Shown here one piece after another: positions 29,501-42,032 of a stretch of DNA of 64,000 bases. The DNA is taken from positions 29,187,242-29,251,241 of the forward strand of contig OZ026603.1 in NCBI GenBank assembly GCA_964020085.1, in the 5' to 3' direction. Below the pieces are notes generated by a model, which was not told the DNA's origin, did not search any database, and saw nothing but the letters and a program-made list of their open reading frames with translations. The DNA is from Micromussa lordhowensis (taxonomy: Eukaryota > Cnidaria > Anthozoa > Scleractinia > Lobophylliidae). The translations under genes and the position numbers were made by a program. Positions within the stretch are counted from its first letter, which is position 1, and each line of letters opens with the position of its first letter.

Positions 29501-32500
29501 GTTTTGTTTATTTTACGCCAACAATTACAGCTTTTTTGTTTTTTTTAAGCCAACAATTACAGCTGTTTTGTTTATTTTACGCCAACAATTACAGCTGTTT
29601 TGTTTCTTTTACGCCAACAATTACAGCTGTTTTGTTTATTTCTCGCCAACAATTACAGCTGTTTTGTTTATTTTACGCCAACAATTACAGCTGTTTTGTT
29701 TATTTCTCGCCAACAATTACAGTTGTTTTGTTTATTTTACACCAACAATTACAGCTGTTTTGTTTATTTCTCGTCAACAGTGACAGTTGTTTTGTTTATT
29801 TTACGCCAACAATTACAGCTGTTTTGTTTATTTTACGCCAACAGTTACAGCTGTTCTATTTATTTTACGCCAACAATTACAGCTGTTTTGATTTATTTTA
29901 CGGCAACAATTACAGCTGTTTTGTTTATTTTATGCCAACAATTACAGCTGTTTTGTTTATTTTATGCGAACAATTACAGCTGTTTTGGTTATTTTGCGCC
30001 AACAATTACAGCTGTTTTGTTTATTTTGCGCCAACAATGAGAGCTGTTTTGTTTATTTCTCGCCAACAATCACAGCTGTTTTGTTTATTTTACGCAAACA
30101 ATGACAGCTGTTTTGTTTATTTTACGCCAACAATTACAGCTGTTTTGTTTATTTTACGCCAACAATTACAGCTGTTTTGTTTATTTCTTGCCAACAATTA
30201 CAGCTGTTTTGTTTATTTTACGCCAACAATTACAGCTGTTTTATTTATTTTACGCCAACAATTACAGCTGTTTTGTTTATTTTACGCCAACAATTACAGC
30301 TGTTTTGTTTATTTAACGCCAACAATTACAGCTGTTTTGTTTAATTCTCGTCAACAATTACAGCTGTTTTGTTTGTTTTGTGCCAACAATGTTACGCCAA
30401 CGATGAAGGCTGTTTTGTCTGTTTCTCGCTAACAATTACAGCTGTTTTGTTTATTTTACGCCAACAATTACAGCTGTTTTGTTTATTTTACGCCAACAAT
30501 GAAAGCTGTTTTGTTTATTTTGCACCAACAATGACAGCTGTTTTGTTTATTTTGCACCAACAACTACAGCTGATTTGTTTATTTTACGCCAACATTTACA
30601 GCTGTTTTGTTTTTTTTACGCCAACAATTAGAGCTGTTTTGTTTATTTTACGCCAACAATTACAGCTGTTTTGTTTATTTTACGCCAACAATTACAGCTG
30701 TTTTGTTTATTTTACGCCAAAAATTACAGTTTTTTTGTTTATTTTACGCCAACAATTACAGCTGTTTTGTTTATTTTACGCCAACAATTACAGCTGTTTT
30801 GTTTATTTTATGCCAACAATTACAGCTGTTTTGTTTATTTCTCGCCAACAATTACAGCTGTTTTGTTTATTTTACGCCAACAATTACAGCTGTTTTGTTT
30901 ATTTTACGCCAACAATTACAGCTGTTTTGTTTCTTTTACGCCAACAATTACAGCTAGTTTGTTTATTTTACGCCAACAATTACAGCTGTTTTATTTATTT
31001 TACGCCAACAATTACAGCTGTTTTGTTTATTTTACGCCAACAATTACAGCTGTTTTATTTATTTTACGCCAACAATTACAGCTGTTTTATTTATTTTACG
31101 CCAACAATTACAGCTGTTTTGTTTATTTCTCGCCAACAATTACAGCTGTTCTGTTTATTTTACGCCAACAATTACAGCTGTTTTGTTTATTTCTCGTCAA
31201 CAGTGACAGTTGTTTTGTTTATTTTACGCCAACAATTACAGCTGTTTTGTTTATTTTACGCCAACAGTTACAGCTGTTCTATTTATTTTACGCCAACAAT
31301 TACAGCTGTTTTGATTTATTTTACGCCAACAGTTACAGCTGTTCTATTTATTTTACGCCAACAATTACAGCTGTTTTGATTTATTTTACGCCAACAATTA
31401 CAGCTGTTTTGTTTATTTTATGCCAACAATTACAGCTGTTTTGTTTATTTTATGCGAACAATTACAGCTGTTTTGGTTATTTTGCGCCAACAATTACAGC
31501 TGTTTTGTTTATTTTGCGCCAACAATGTTACGCCAACAATGAGAGCTGTTTTGTTTATTTCTCGCCAACAATCACAGCTGTTTTATTTATTTTACGCCAA
31601 CAATTACAGCTGTTTTGTTTTTTTTACGGCAAAAATTACAGCTGTTTTGTTTATTTCTCTTCAACAATTACAGCTGTTTTGTTTATGTTACGCCAACAAT
31701 TACAGCTGTTTTGTTTATTTTACGCCAACAATTACAGCTGTTTTGTTTATTTCTCGTCAACAATTACAGCTGTTTTGTTTATTTTACGCCAACAATTACA
31801 GCTGTTTTGTTTTTTTCTCGCCAACAATTACAGCTGTTTTGTTTATTTCTCGTCAACAATGACAGCTGTTTTGTTTATTTCTCGTCAACAATGACAGCTG
31901 TTTTGTTTACTTCTCGTCAACAATGACAGCTGTTTTGTTTATTTCTCGTCAACAATTAAAGCTGTTTTGTTTATTTTACGCCAACACTTACAGCTGTTTT
32001 GTTTATTTCTCGTCAACAATGACAGCTGTTTTGTTTATTTTACGCCAACAATTACAGCTGTTTTGTTTATTTTACGCCAACAATTACAGCTGTTTCGTTT
32101 ATTTTACGCCAACAATTACAGCTGTTTTGTTTATTTTACGCCAACAATTACAGCTGTTTTGTTTATTTTCACCAACAATTACAGCTGTTTTATTTAATTT
32201 ACGCCAACAATTACAGCTGTTTTGTTTATTTTAGGCCAACAATTACAGCTGTTTTGTTTATTTCTCGCCAACAATTACAGCTGTTTTGTTTATTTTGCGC
32301 CAACAATGTTACGCCAACGATGAAGGCTGTTTTGTCTGTTTCTCGCTAACAATTACAGCTGTTTTGTTTATTTTACGCCAACAATTACAGCTGTTTTGTT
32401 TATTTTACGCCAACAATGAAACCTGTTTTGTTTATTTTGCACCAACAATGACAGCTGTTTTGTTTATTTTGCACCAACAACTACAGCTGATTTGTTTATT

Positions 32501-35500
32501 TTACGCCAACATTTACAGCTGTTTTGTTTTTTTTACGCCAACAATTACAACTGTTTTGTTTATTTTACGCCAACAATTACAGCTGTTTTGTTTATTTTAC
32601 GCCAACAATTACAGCTGTTTTGTTTATTTTACGCCAAAAATTACAGTTTTTTTGTTTATTTTACGCCAACAATTACAGCTGTTTTGTTTATTTTACGCCA
32701 ACAATTACAGCTGTTTTGTTTATTTTATGCCAACAATTACAGCTGTTTTGTTTATTTCTCGCCAACAACTACAGCTGTTTTGTTTATTTTACGCCAACAA
32801 TTACAGCTGTTTTGTTTATTTTACACCAACAATTACAGCTGTTTTGTTTATTTTATGCCAACAATTACAGCTGTTTTGTTAATTTCTCGCCAACAATTAC
32901 AGCTGTTTTGTTTATTTTACGCCAACAATTACAGCTGTTTTGTTTATTTTAAATCAACAATTACAGCTGTTTTGTTTATTTTACGCCAACAATTACAGCT
33001 GTTTTGTTTATTTTACGCCAACAATTACAGCTGTTTTGTTTATTTTAAACCAACAATTACAGCTGTTTTGTTTATTTTACGCCAACAATTACAGCTGTTT
33101 TGTTTCTTTTACGCCAACAATTACAGCTGTTTTGTTTATTTTACGCCAACAATTACAGCTGTTTTATTTATTTTACGCCAACAATTACAGCTGTTTTGTG
33201 TATTTTACGCCAACAATTACAGCTGTTTTATTTATTTTATGCCAACAATTACAGCTGTTTTATTTATTTTACGCCAACAATTACAGCTGTTTTGTTTATT
33301 TCTCGCCAACAATTACAGCTGTTTTGTTTATTTTACGCCAACAATTACAGCTGTTTTGTTTATTTATTGCCAACAATTACAGTTGTTTTGTTTATTTTAC
33401 ACCAACAATTACAGCTGTTTTGTTTATTTCTCGTCAACAGTGACAGTTGTTTTGTTTATTTTACGCCAACAATTACAGCTGTTTTGTTTATTTTACGCCA
33501 ACAGTTACAGCTGTTCTATTTATTTTACGCCAACAATTACAGCTGTTTTCATTTATTTTACGCCAACAATTACAGCTGTTTTGTTTATTTTATGCCAACA
33601 ATTACAGCTGTTTTGTTTATTTTATGCGAACAATTACAGCTGTTTTGGTTCTTTTGCGCCAACAATTACAGCTGTTTTGTTTATTTTGCGCCAACAATGA
33701 GAGCTGTTTTGTTTATTTCTCGCCAACAATCACAGCTGTTTTGTTTATTTTACGCAAACAATGACAGCTGTTTTGTTTATTTTACGCCAACAATTACAGC
33801 TGTTTTGTTTATTTTACGCCAACAATTACAGCTGTTTTGTTTATTTCTTGCCAACAATTACAGCTGTTTTGTTTATTTTACGCCAACAATTACAGCTGTT
33901 TTATTTATTTTACGCCAACAATTACAGCTGTTTTGTTTATTTTACGCCAACAATTACAGCTGTTTTGTTTATTTAACGCCAACAATTACAGCTGTTTTGT
34001 TTAATTCTCGTCAACAATTACAGCTGTTTTGTTATTTTACGCCAACAATTACAGCTGTTTTGTTTCTTTCTCGCCAACAATTACAGCTCTTTTGTTTATT
34101 TTACGCCAACAATTACAGCTGTTTTGTTTATTTTACGTCAACAATGACAGCTGTTTTGTTTATTTTACGCCAACAATTACAGCTGTTTTGTTTATTTTAC
34201 GCCAACAATTACAGCTGTTTTCTTTATTTTACGCCAACAATTACAGCTGTTTTGTTTATTTCTCGTCAACAATGACATCTCCTTTGTTTATTTTACACCA
34301 ACAATTACAGCTGTTTTGTTTATTTTACGCCAACAATGAAAGCTGTTTTGTTTATTTTACGCCAAACATTACAGTTTTTTTGTTTATTTTACGCCAACAA
34401 TTACAGCTGTTTTGTTTATTTTACGCCAACAATTACAGCTGTTTTGTTTATTTCTTGCCAACAATTACAGCTGTTTTGTTTATTTTACGCCAACAATTAC
34501 AGCTGTTTTATTTATTTTACGCCAACAATTACAGCTGTTTTGTTTATTTTACGCCAACAATTACAGCTGTTTTGTTTATTTTATGCCAACAATTACAGCT
34601 GTTTTGTTTATTTTACGCCAACAATTACAGGTGTTTTGTTTATTTTACGTCAACAATGACAGCTGTTTTGTTTATTTTACGCCAACAATTACAGCTGTTT
34701 TGTTTATTTTACGCCAACAATAACAGCTGTTTTGTTTCTTTTATGCCAACAATTACAGCTGTTTTGTTTATTTTACGCCAAGAATTACAGCTGTTTTATT
34801 TATTTTACGCCAATAATTACAGCTGTTTTGTTTATTTTACGCCAACAATTACAGCTGTTTTGTTTATTTTACGCCAACAATTACAGCTGTTTTGTTTATT
34901 TCTTGCCAACAATTACAGCTGTTTTGTTTATTTTACGCCAACAATTACAGCTGTTTTATTTATTTTACGCCAACAATTACAGCTGTTTTGTTTATTTTAC
35001 GCCAACAATTACAGCTGTTTTGTTTATTTTATGCCAACAATTACAGCTGTTTTGTTTATTTCTCGCCAACAATTACAGCTGTTTTGTTTATTTTACGCCA
35101 ACAATTACAGCTGTTTGGTTTATTTTACGCCAACAATTACAGCTGTTTTGTTTATTTTACGCCAACAATTACAGGTGTTTTGTTTATTTTACGTCAACAA
35201 TGACAGCTGTTTTGTTTATTTTACGCCAACAATTACAGCTGTTTTGTTTATTTTACGCCAACAATAACAGCTGTTTTGTTTCTTTTATGCCAACAATTAC
35301 AGCTGTTTTGTTTATTTTACGCCAACAATTACAGCTGTTTTATTTATTTTACGCCAATAATTACAGCTGTTTTGTTTATTTTACGCCAACAATTACAGCT
35401 GTTTTGTTTATTTTATGCCAACAATTACAGCTGTTTTGTTTTTTTTACGCCAACAATTACAGCTGTTTTGTTTATTTTACGCCAACAATTACAGCTGTTT

Positions 35501-38500
35501 TGTTTCTTTTACGCCAACAATTACAGCTGTTTTGTTTATTTTACGCCAACAATTACAGCTGTTTTATTTATTTTACGCCAACAATTGCAGCTGTTTTGTT
35601 TATTTTACGCCAACAATTACAGCTGTTTTATTTATTTTACGCCAACAATTACAGCTGTTTTATTTATTTTACGCCAACAATTACAGCTGTTTTGTTTATT
35701 TCTCGCCAACAATTACAGCTGTTTTGTTTATTTTACGCCAACAATTACAGCTGTTTTGTTTATTTCTCGCCAACAATTACAGTTGTTTTGTTTATTTTAC
35801 ACCAACAATTACAGCTGTTTTGTTTATTTCTCGTCAACAGTGACAGTTGTTTTGTTTATTTTACGCCAACAATTACAGCTGTTTTGTTTATTTTAGGCCA
35901 ACAGTTACAGCTGTTCTATTTATTTTACGCCAACAATTACAGCTGTTTTGATTTATTTTACGCCAACAATTACAGCTGTGTTGTTTATTTTATGCCAACA
36001 ATTACAGCTGTTTTGTTTATTTTATGCGAACAATTACAGCTCTTTTGGTTATTTTGCGCCAACAATTACAGCTGTTTTGTTTATTTTGCGCCAACAATGT
36101 TACGCCAACAATGAGAGCTGTTTTGTTTATTTCTCGCCAACAATCACAGCTGTTTTGTTTATTTTACGCAAACAATGACAACTGTTTTGTTTATTTTACG
36201 CCAACAATTACAGCTGTTTTGTTTATTTTACGCCAACAATTACAGCTGTTTTGTTTATTTCTTGCCAACAATTACAGCTATTTTGTTTATTTTACGCCAA
36301 CAATTACAGCTGTTTTATTTATTTTACGCCAACAATTACAGCTGTTTTGTTTATTTTACGCCAACAATTAAACCTGTTTTGTTTATTTAACGCCAACAAT
36401 TACAGCTGTTTTGTTTAATTCTCGCCAACAATTACAGCTGTTTTGTTATTTTACGCCAACAATTACAGCTGTTTTGTTTCTTTCTCGCCAACAATTACAG
36501 CTCTTTTGTTTATTTTACGCCAACAATTACAGCTGTTTTGTTTATTTTACGTCAACAATGACAGCTGTTTTGTTTATTTTACGCCAACAATTACAGCTGT
36601 TTTGTTTATTTTACGCCAACAATTACAGCTGTTTTCTTTATTTTACGCCAACAATTACAGCTGTTTTGTTTATTTCTCGTCAACAATGACATCTCCTTTG
36701 TTTATTTTACGCCAACAATTACAGCTGTTTTGTTTATTTTACGCCAACAATTACAGCTGTTTTATTTATTTTACGCCAACAATTACAGCTGTTTTGTTTA
36801 TTTTACGCCAACAATTACAGCTGTTTTGTTTATTTTACGCCAACAATTACAGCTGTTTTGTTTCTTTTATGCCAACAATTACAGCTGTTTTGTTTATTTT
36901 ACGCCAACAATTACAGCTGTTTTATTTATTTTACGCCAACAATTACAGCTGTTTTGTTTATTTCTCGTCAACAATGACATCTCCTTTGTTTATTTTACGC
37001 CAACAATTACAGCTGTTTTGTTTATTTTACGCCAACAATTACAGCTGTTTTATTTATTTTACGCCAACAATTACAGCTGTTTTGTTTATTTTACGCCAAC
37101 AATTACAGCTGTTTTGTTTATTTTACGCCAACAATTACAGCTGTTTTGTTTCTTTTATGCCAACAATTACAGCTGTTTTGTTTATTTTACGCCAACAATT
37201 ACAGCTGTTTTATTTATTTTACGCCAACAATTACAGCTGTTTTGTTTATTTTACGCCAACAATTACAGCTGTTTTATTTATTTTACGCCAACAATTACAG
37301 CTGTTTTGTTTATTTTACGCCAACAATTACAGCTGTTTTGTTTATTTTACGCCAACAATTACAGCTGTTTTGTTTCTTTTATGCCAACAATTACAGCTGT
37401 TTTGTTTATTTTACGCCAACAATTACAGCTGTTTTGTTTATTTTACGCCAACAATTACAGCTGTTTTGTTTATTTTACGCCAAAAATTACAGTTTTTTTG
37501 TTTATTTTACGCCAACAATTACAGCTCTTTTGTTTATTTTACGCCAAAAATTACAGTTTTTTTGTTTATTTTACGCCAACAATTACAGCTCTTTTGTTTA
37601 TTTTACGCCAACAATTACAGCTGTTTTGTTTTTTTTATGCCAACAATTACAGCTGTTTTGTTTATTTCTCGCCAACAATTACAGCTGTTTTGTTTATTTT
37701 ACGCCAACAATTACAGCTGTTTTGTTTATTTTACGCCAACAATAACAGCTGTTTTGTTTCTTTTATGCCAACAATTACAGCTGTTTTGTTCATTTCTCGT
37801 CGACAATGACACCTGTTTTGTTTATTTTACGTCAACAATTACAGCTGTTTTCTTTATTTTACGCCAACAATTACAGCTGTTTTGTTTATTTTACGCCAAC
37901 AATTACAGCTGTTTTGTTTATTTTACGCCAACAGTTACAGCTGTTCTATTTATTTTACGCCAACAATTACAGCTGTTTTGATTTATTTTACGCCAACAAT
38001 TACAGCTGTTTTGTTTATTTTATGCCAACAATTACAGCTGTTTTGTTTATTTTATGCGAACAATTACAGCTGTTTTGGTTATTTTGCGCCAACAATTACA
38101 GCTGTTTTGTTTATTTTGCGCCAACAATGAGAGCTGTTTTGTTTATTTCTCGCCAACAATCACAGCTGTTTTGTTTATTTTACGCAAACAATGACAGCTG
38201 TTTTGTTTATTTTACGCCAACAATTACAGCTGTTTTGTTTATTTTACGCCAACAATTACAGCTGTTTTGTTTATTTCTTGCCAACAATTACAGCTGTTTT
38301 GTTTATTTTACGCCAACAATTACAGCTGTTTTGTTTATTTAACGCCAACAATTACAGCTGTTTTGTTTAATTCTCGTCAACAATTACAGCTGTTTTGTTT
38401 ATTTTGTGCCAACAATGTTACGCCAACGATGAAGGCTGTTTTGTCTGTTTCTCGCTAACAATTACAGCTGTTTTGTTTATTTTACGCCAACAATTACAGC

Positions 38501-41500
38501 TGTTTTGTTTATTTTACGCCAACAATTACAGCTGTTTTGTTTATTTTGCACCAACAATGACAGCTGTTTTTTTTTATTTTGTACCAACAACTACAGCTGA
38601 TTTGTTTATTTTACGCCAACATTTACAGCTGTTTTGTTTTTTTTACGCCAACAATTACAACTGTTTTGTTTATTTTACGCCAACAATTACAGCTGTTTTG
38701 TTTATTTTACGCCAACAATTACAGCTGTTTTGTTTATTTTACGCCAAAAATTACAGTTTTTTTGTTTATTTTACGCCAACAATTACAGCTGTTTTGTTTA
38801 TTTTACGCCAACAATTACAGCTGTTTTGTTTATTTTATGCCAACAATTACAGCTGTTTTGTTTATTTCTCGCCAACAACTACAGCTGTTTTGTTTATTTT
38901 ACGCCAACAATTACAGCTGTTTTGTTTATTTTACGCCAACAATTACAGCTGTTTTGTTTATTTTATGCCAACAATTACAGCTGTTTTGTTAATTTCTCGC
39001 CAACAATTACAGCTGTTTTGTTTATTTTACGCCAACAATTACAGCTGTTTTGTTTATTTTAAATCAACAATTACAGCTGTTTTGTTTATTTTACGCCAAC
39101 AATTACAGCTGTTTTGTTTATTTTACGCCAACAATTACAGCTGTTTTGTTTATTTTAAACCAACAATTACAGCTGTTTTGTTTATTTTACGCCAACAATT
39201 ACAGCTGTTTTGTTTCTTTTACGCCAACAATTACAGCTGTTTTGTTTATTTTACGCCAACAATTACAGCTGTTTTATTTATTTTACGCCAACAATTACAG
39301 CTGTTTTGTTTATTTTACGCCAACAATTACAGCTGTTTTATTTATTTTACGCCAACAATTACAGCTGTTTTATTTATTTTACGCCAACAATTACAGCTGT
39401 TTTGTTTATTTCTCGCCAACAATTACAGCTGTTTTGTTTATTTTACGCCAACAATTACAGCTGTTTTGTTTATTTATTGCCAACAATTACAGTTGTTTTG
39501 TTTATTTTACACCAACAATTACAGCTGTTTTGTTTATTTCTCGTCAACAGTGACAGTTGTTTTGTTTATTTTACGCCAACAATTACAGCTGTTTTGTTTA
39601 TTTTACGCCAACAGTTACAGCTGTTCTATTTATTTTACGCCAACAATTACAGCTGTTTTCATTTATTTTACGCCAACAATTACAGCTGTTTTGTTTATTT
39701 TATGCCAACAATTACAGCTGTTTTGTTTATTTTATGCGAACAATTACAGCTGTTTTGGTTCTTTTGCGCCAACAATTACAGCTGTTTTGTTTATTTTGCG
39801 CCAACAATGAGAGCTGTTTTGTTTATTTCTCGCCAACAATCACAGCTGTTTTGTTTATTTTACGCAAACAATGACAGCTGTTTTGTTTATTTTACGCCAA
39901 CAATTACAGCTGTTTTGTTTATTTTACGCCAACAATTACAGCTGTTTTGTTTATTTCTTGCCAACAATTACAGCTGTTTTGTTTATTTTACGCCAACAAT
40001 TACAGCTGTTTTATTTATTTTACGCCAACAATTACAGCTGTTTTGTTTATTTTACGCCAACAATTACAGCTGTTTTGTTTATTTAACGCCAACAATTACA
40101 GCTGTTTTGTTTAATTCTCGTCAACAATTACAGCTGTTTTGTTATTTTACGCCAACAATTACAGCTGTTTTGTTTCTTTCTCGCCAACAATTACAGCTCT
40201 TTTGTTTATTTTACGCCAACAATTACAGCTGTTTTGTTTATTTTACGTCAACAATGACAGCTGTTTTGTTTATTTTACGCCAACAATTACAGCTGTTTTG
40301 TTTATTTTACGCCAACAATTACAGCTGTTTTCTTTATTTTACGCCAACAATTACAGCTGTTTTGTTTATTTCTCGTCAACAATGACATCTCCTTTGTTTA
40401 TTTTACACCAACAATTACAGCTGTTTTGTTTATTTTAGGCCAACAATTACAGCTGTTTTGTTTATTTCTCGCCAACAATTACAGCTGTTTTGTTTATTTT
40501 GTGCCAACAATGTTACGCCAACGATGAAGGCTGTTTTGTCTGTTTCTCGCTAACAATTACAGCTGTTTTGTTTATTTTACGCCAACAATGAAAGCTGTTT
40601 TGTTTATTTTACGCCAACAATGAAAGCTGTTTTGTTTATTTTACGCCAAAAATTACAGTTTTTTTGTTTATTTTACGCCAACAATTACAGCTGTTTTGTT
40701 TATTTTACGCCAACAATTACAGCTGTTTTGTTTATTTCTTGCCAACAATTACAGCTGTTTTGTTTATTTTACGCCAACAATTACAGCTGTTTTATTTATT
40801 TTACGCCAACAATTACAGCTGTTTTGTTTATTTTACGCCAACAATTACAGCTGTTTTGTTTATTTTATGCCAACAATTACAGCTGTTTTGTTTATTTTAC
40901 GCCAACAATTACAGGTGTTTTGTTTATTTTACGTCAACAATGACAGCTGTTTTGTTTATTTTACGCCAACAATTACAGCTGTTTTGTTTATTTTACGCCA
41001 ACAATAACAGCTGTTTTGTTTCTTTTATGCCAACAATTACAGCTGTTTTGTTTATTTTACGCCAACAATTACAGCTGTTTTATTTATTTTACGCCAATAA
41101 TTACAGCTGTTTTGTTTATTTTACGCCAACAATAACAGCTGTTTGGTTTATTTTACGCCAACAATTACAGCTGTTTTGTTTATTTTACGCCAACAATTAC
41201 AGGTGTTTTGTTTATTTTACGTCAACAATGACAGCTGTTTTGTTTATTTTACGCCAACAATTACAGCTGTTTTGTTTATTTTACGCCAACAATAACAGCT
41301 GTTTTGTTTCTTTTATGCCAACAATTACAGCTGTTTTGTTTATTTTACGCCAACAATTACAGCTGTTTTATTTATTTTACGCCAATAATTACAGCTGTTT
41401 TGTTTATTTTACGCCAACAATTACAGCTGTTTTGTTTATTTTACGCCAACAATTACAGCTGTTTTGTTTTTTTTACGCCAACAATTACAGCTGTTTTGTT

Positions 41501-41780
41501 TATTTTACGCCAACAATTACAGCTGTTTTGTTTCTTTTACGCCAACAATTACAGCTGTTTTGTTTATTTTACGCCAACAATTACAGCTGTTTTATTTATT
41601 TTACGCCAACAATTGCAGCTGTTTTGTTTATTTTACGCCAACAATTACAGCTGTTTTATTTATTTTACGCCAACAATTACAGCTGTTTTATTTATTTTAC
41701 GCCAACAATTACAGCTGTTTTGTTTATTTCTCGCCAACAATTACAGCTGTTTTGTTTATTTTACGCCAACAATTACAGCT
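26501..41780. repeat. 32-bp satellite array, block 2
   Basis: Same monomer and variants as block 1, resuming in phase with variant types seen at 10210 and 16200. The array runs without other sequence to 41780, where it is broken in mid-monomer after TTACAGCT by the start of the virus-like element. I see no gene in this block. Confidence 0.97.
32520..40440. repeat. Higher-order repeat: ~1.8-kb satellite blocks about 6.11 kb apart
   Basis: The block at about 32520-34330 recurs at about 38630-40440, an offset of 6110 bp. It has the same order of rare variants: ACTGTTTTG near 32550 and 38660, TTTATTGCC near 33365 and 39475, the GGTTCTTTTGCGCC variant near 33648 and 39758, and TTTTACACC near 34300 and 40410. 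The blocks are nearly identical, so the duplication is recent compared with the spread of monomer divergence. Confidence 0.75.
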
Positions 41781-42032
41781 AGTAGTAAAGGACGCTTATA
41801 GGGGCCTAGCCAATCAGAGGGCAGCATTTTGTGACGTCACAACCCTTAATGAGGTAGGAATAAGAGGGTTTGTATGGAATAAATTATGCAAATTTATGCG
41901 TTTCGCAATCCAAGATGGCGGCCCATAGCAACGGGTTTTGTTTACCTTAGCAACGGTGGCGCAGGCGCAGTGACACATCCACAGTAAGTGTTTTTAACTG
42001 ATTTTTTATTGGAAGACAAAACTGTACAAGAT
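41781..42032. promoter_or_regulatory. Element terminus: candidate protein-primed origin and promoter-like motif cluster
   Basis: The element starts AGTAGTAAAGG. A duplicated terminal triplet (AGT-AGT) fits the jumping-back initiation used by protein-primed polymerases, as with the CATCAT ends of adenovirus. Inside lie a CCAAT box (41810-41814), a perfect CRE TGACGTCA (41832-41839), an octamer ATGCAAAT (41886-41893), a YY1-like AAGATGGCGGC (about 41912-41922) and an NRF1-like GGCGCAGGCGCAG (about 41959-41971). Adenovirus ends also use an octamer for origin activity. The role here is inferred. Confidence 0.6.
42005..42010 (-). terminator. Poly(A) signal for left PolB
   Basis: AATAAA on the minus strand, 23 bases beyond the PolB stop codon at 42033-42035. 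Confidence 0.75.

Noticed and set aside
1..41780. CRISPR-like look of regular ~32-bp repeats
   Set aside because: Monomers abut directly with no unique spacers, and the context is eukaryotic.
12..41801. Dozens of long plus-strand ORFs (up to 759 aa) with LQLFCLFYANN-type repeats
   Set aside because: They arise because the 32-bp satellite has no forward stop codon in any frame. All three frames are open over the same DNA, and the peptides are only the monomer read in different phases.
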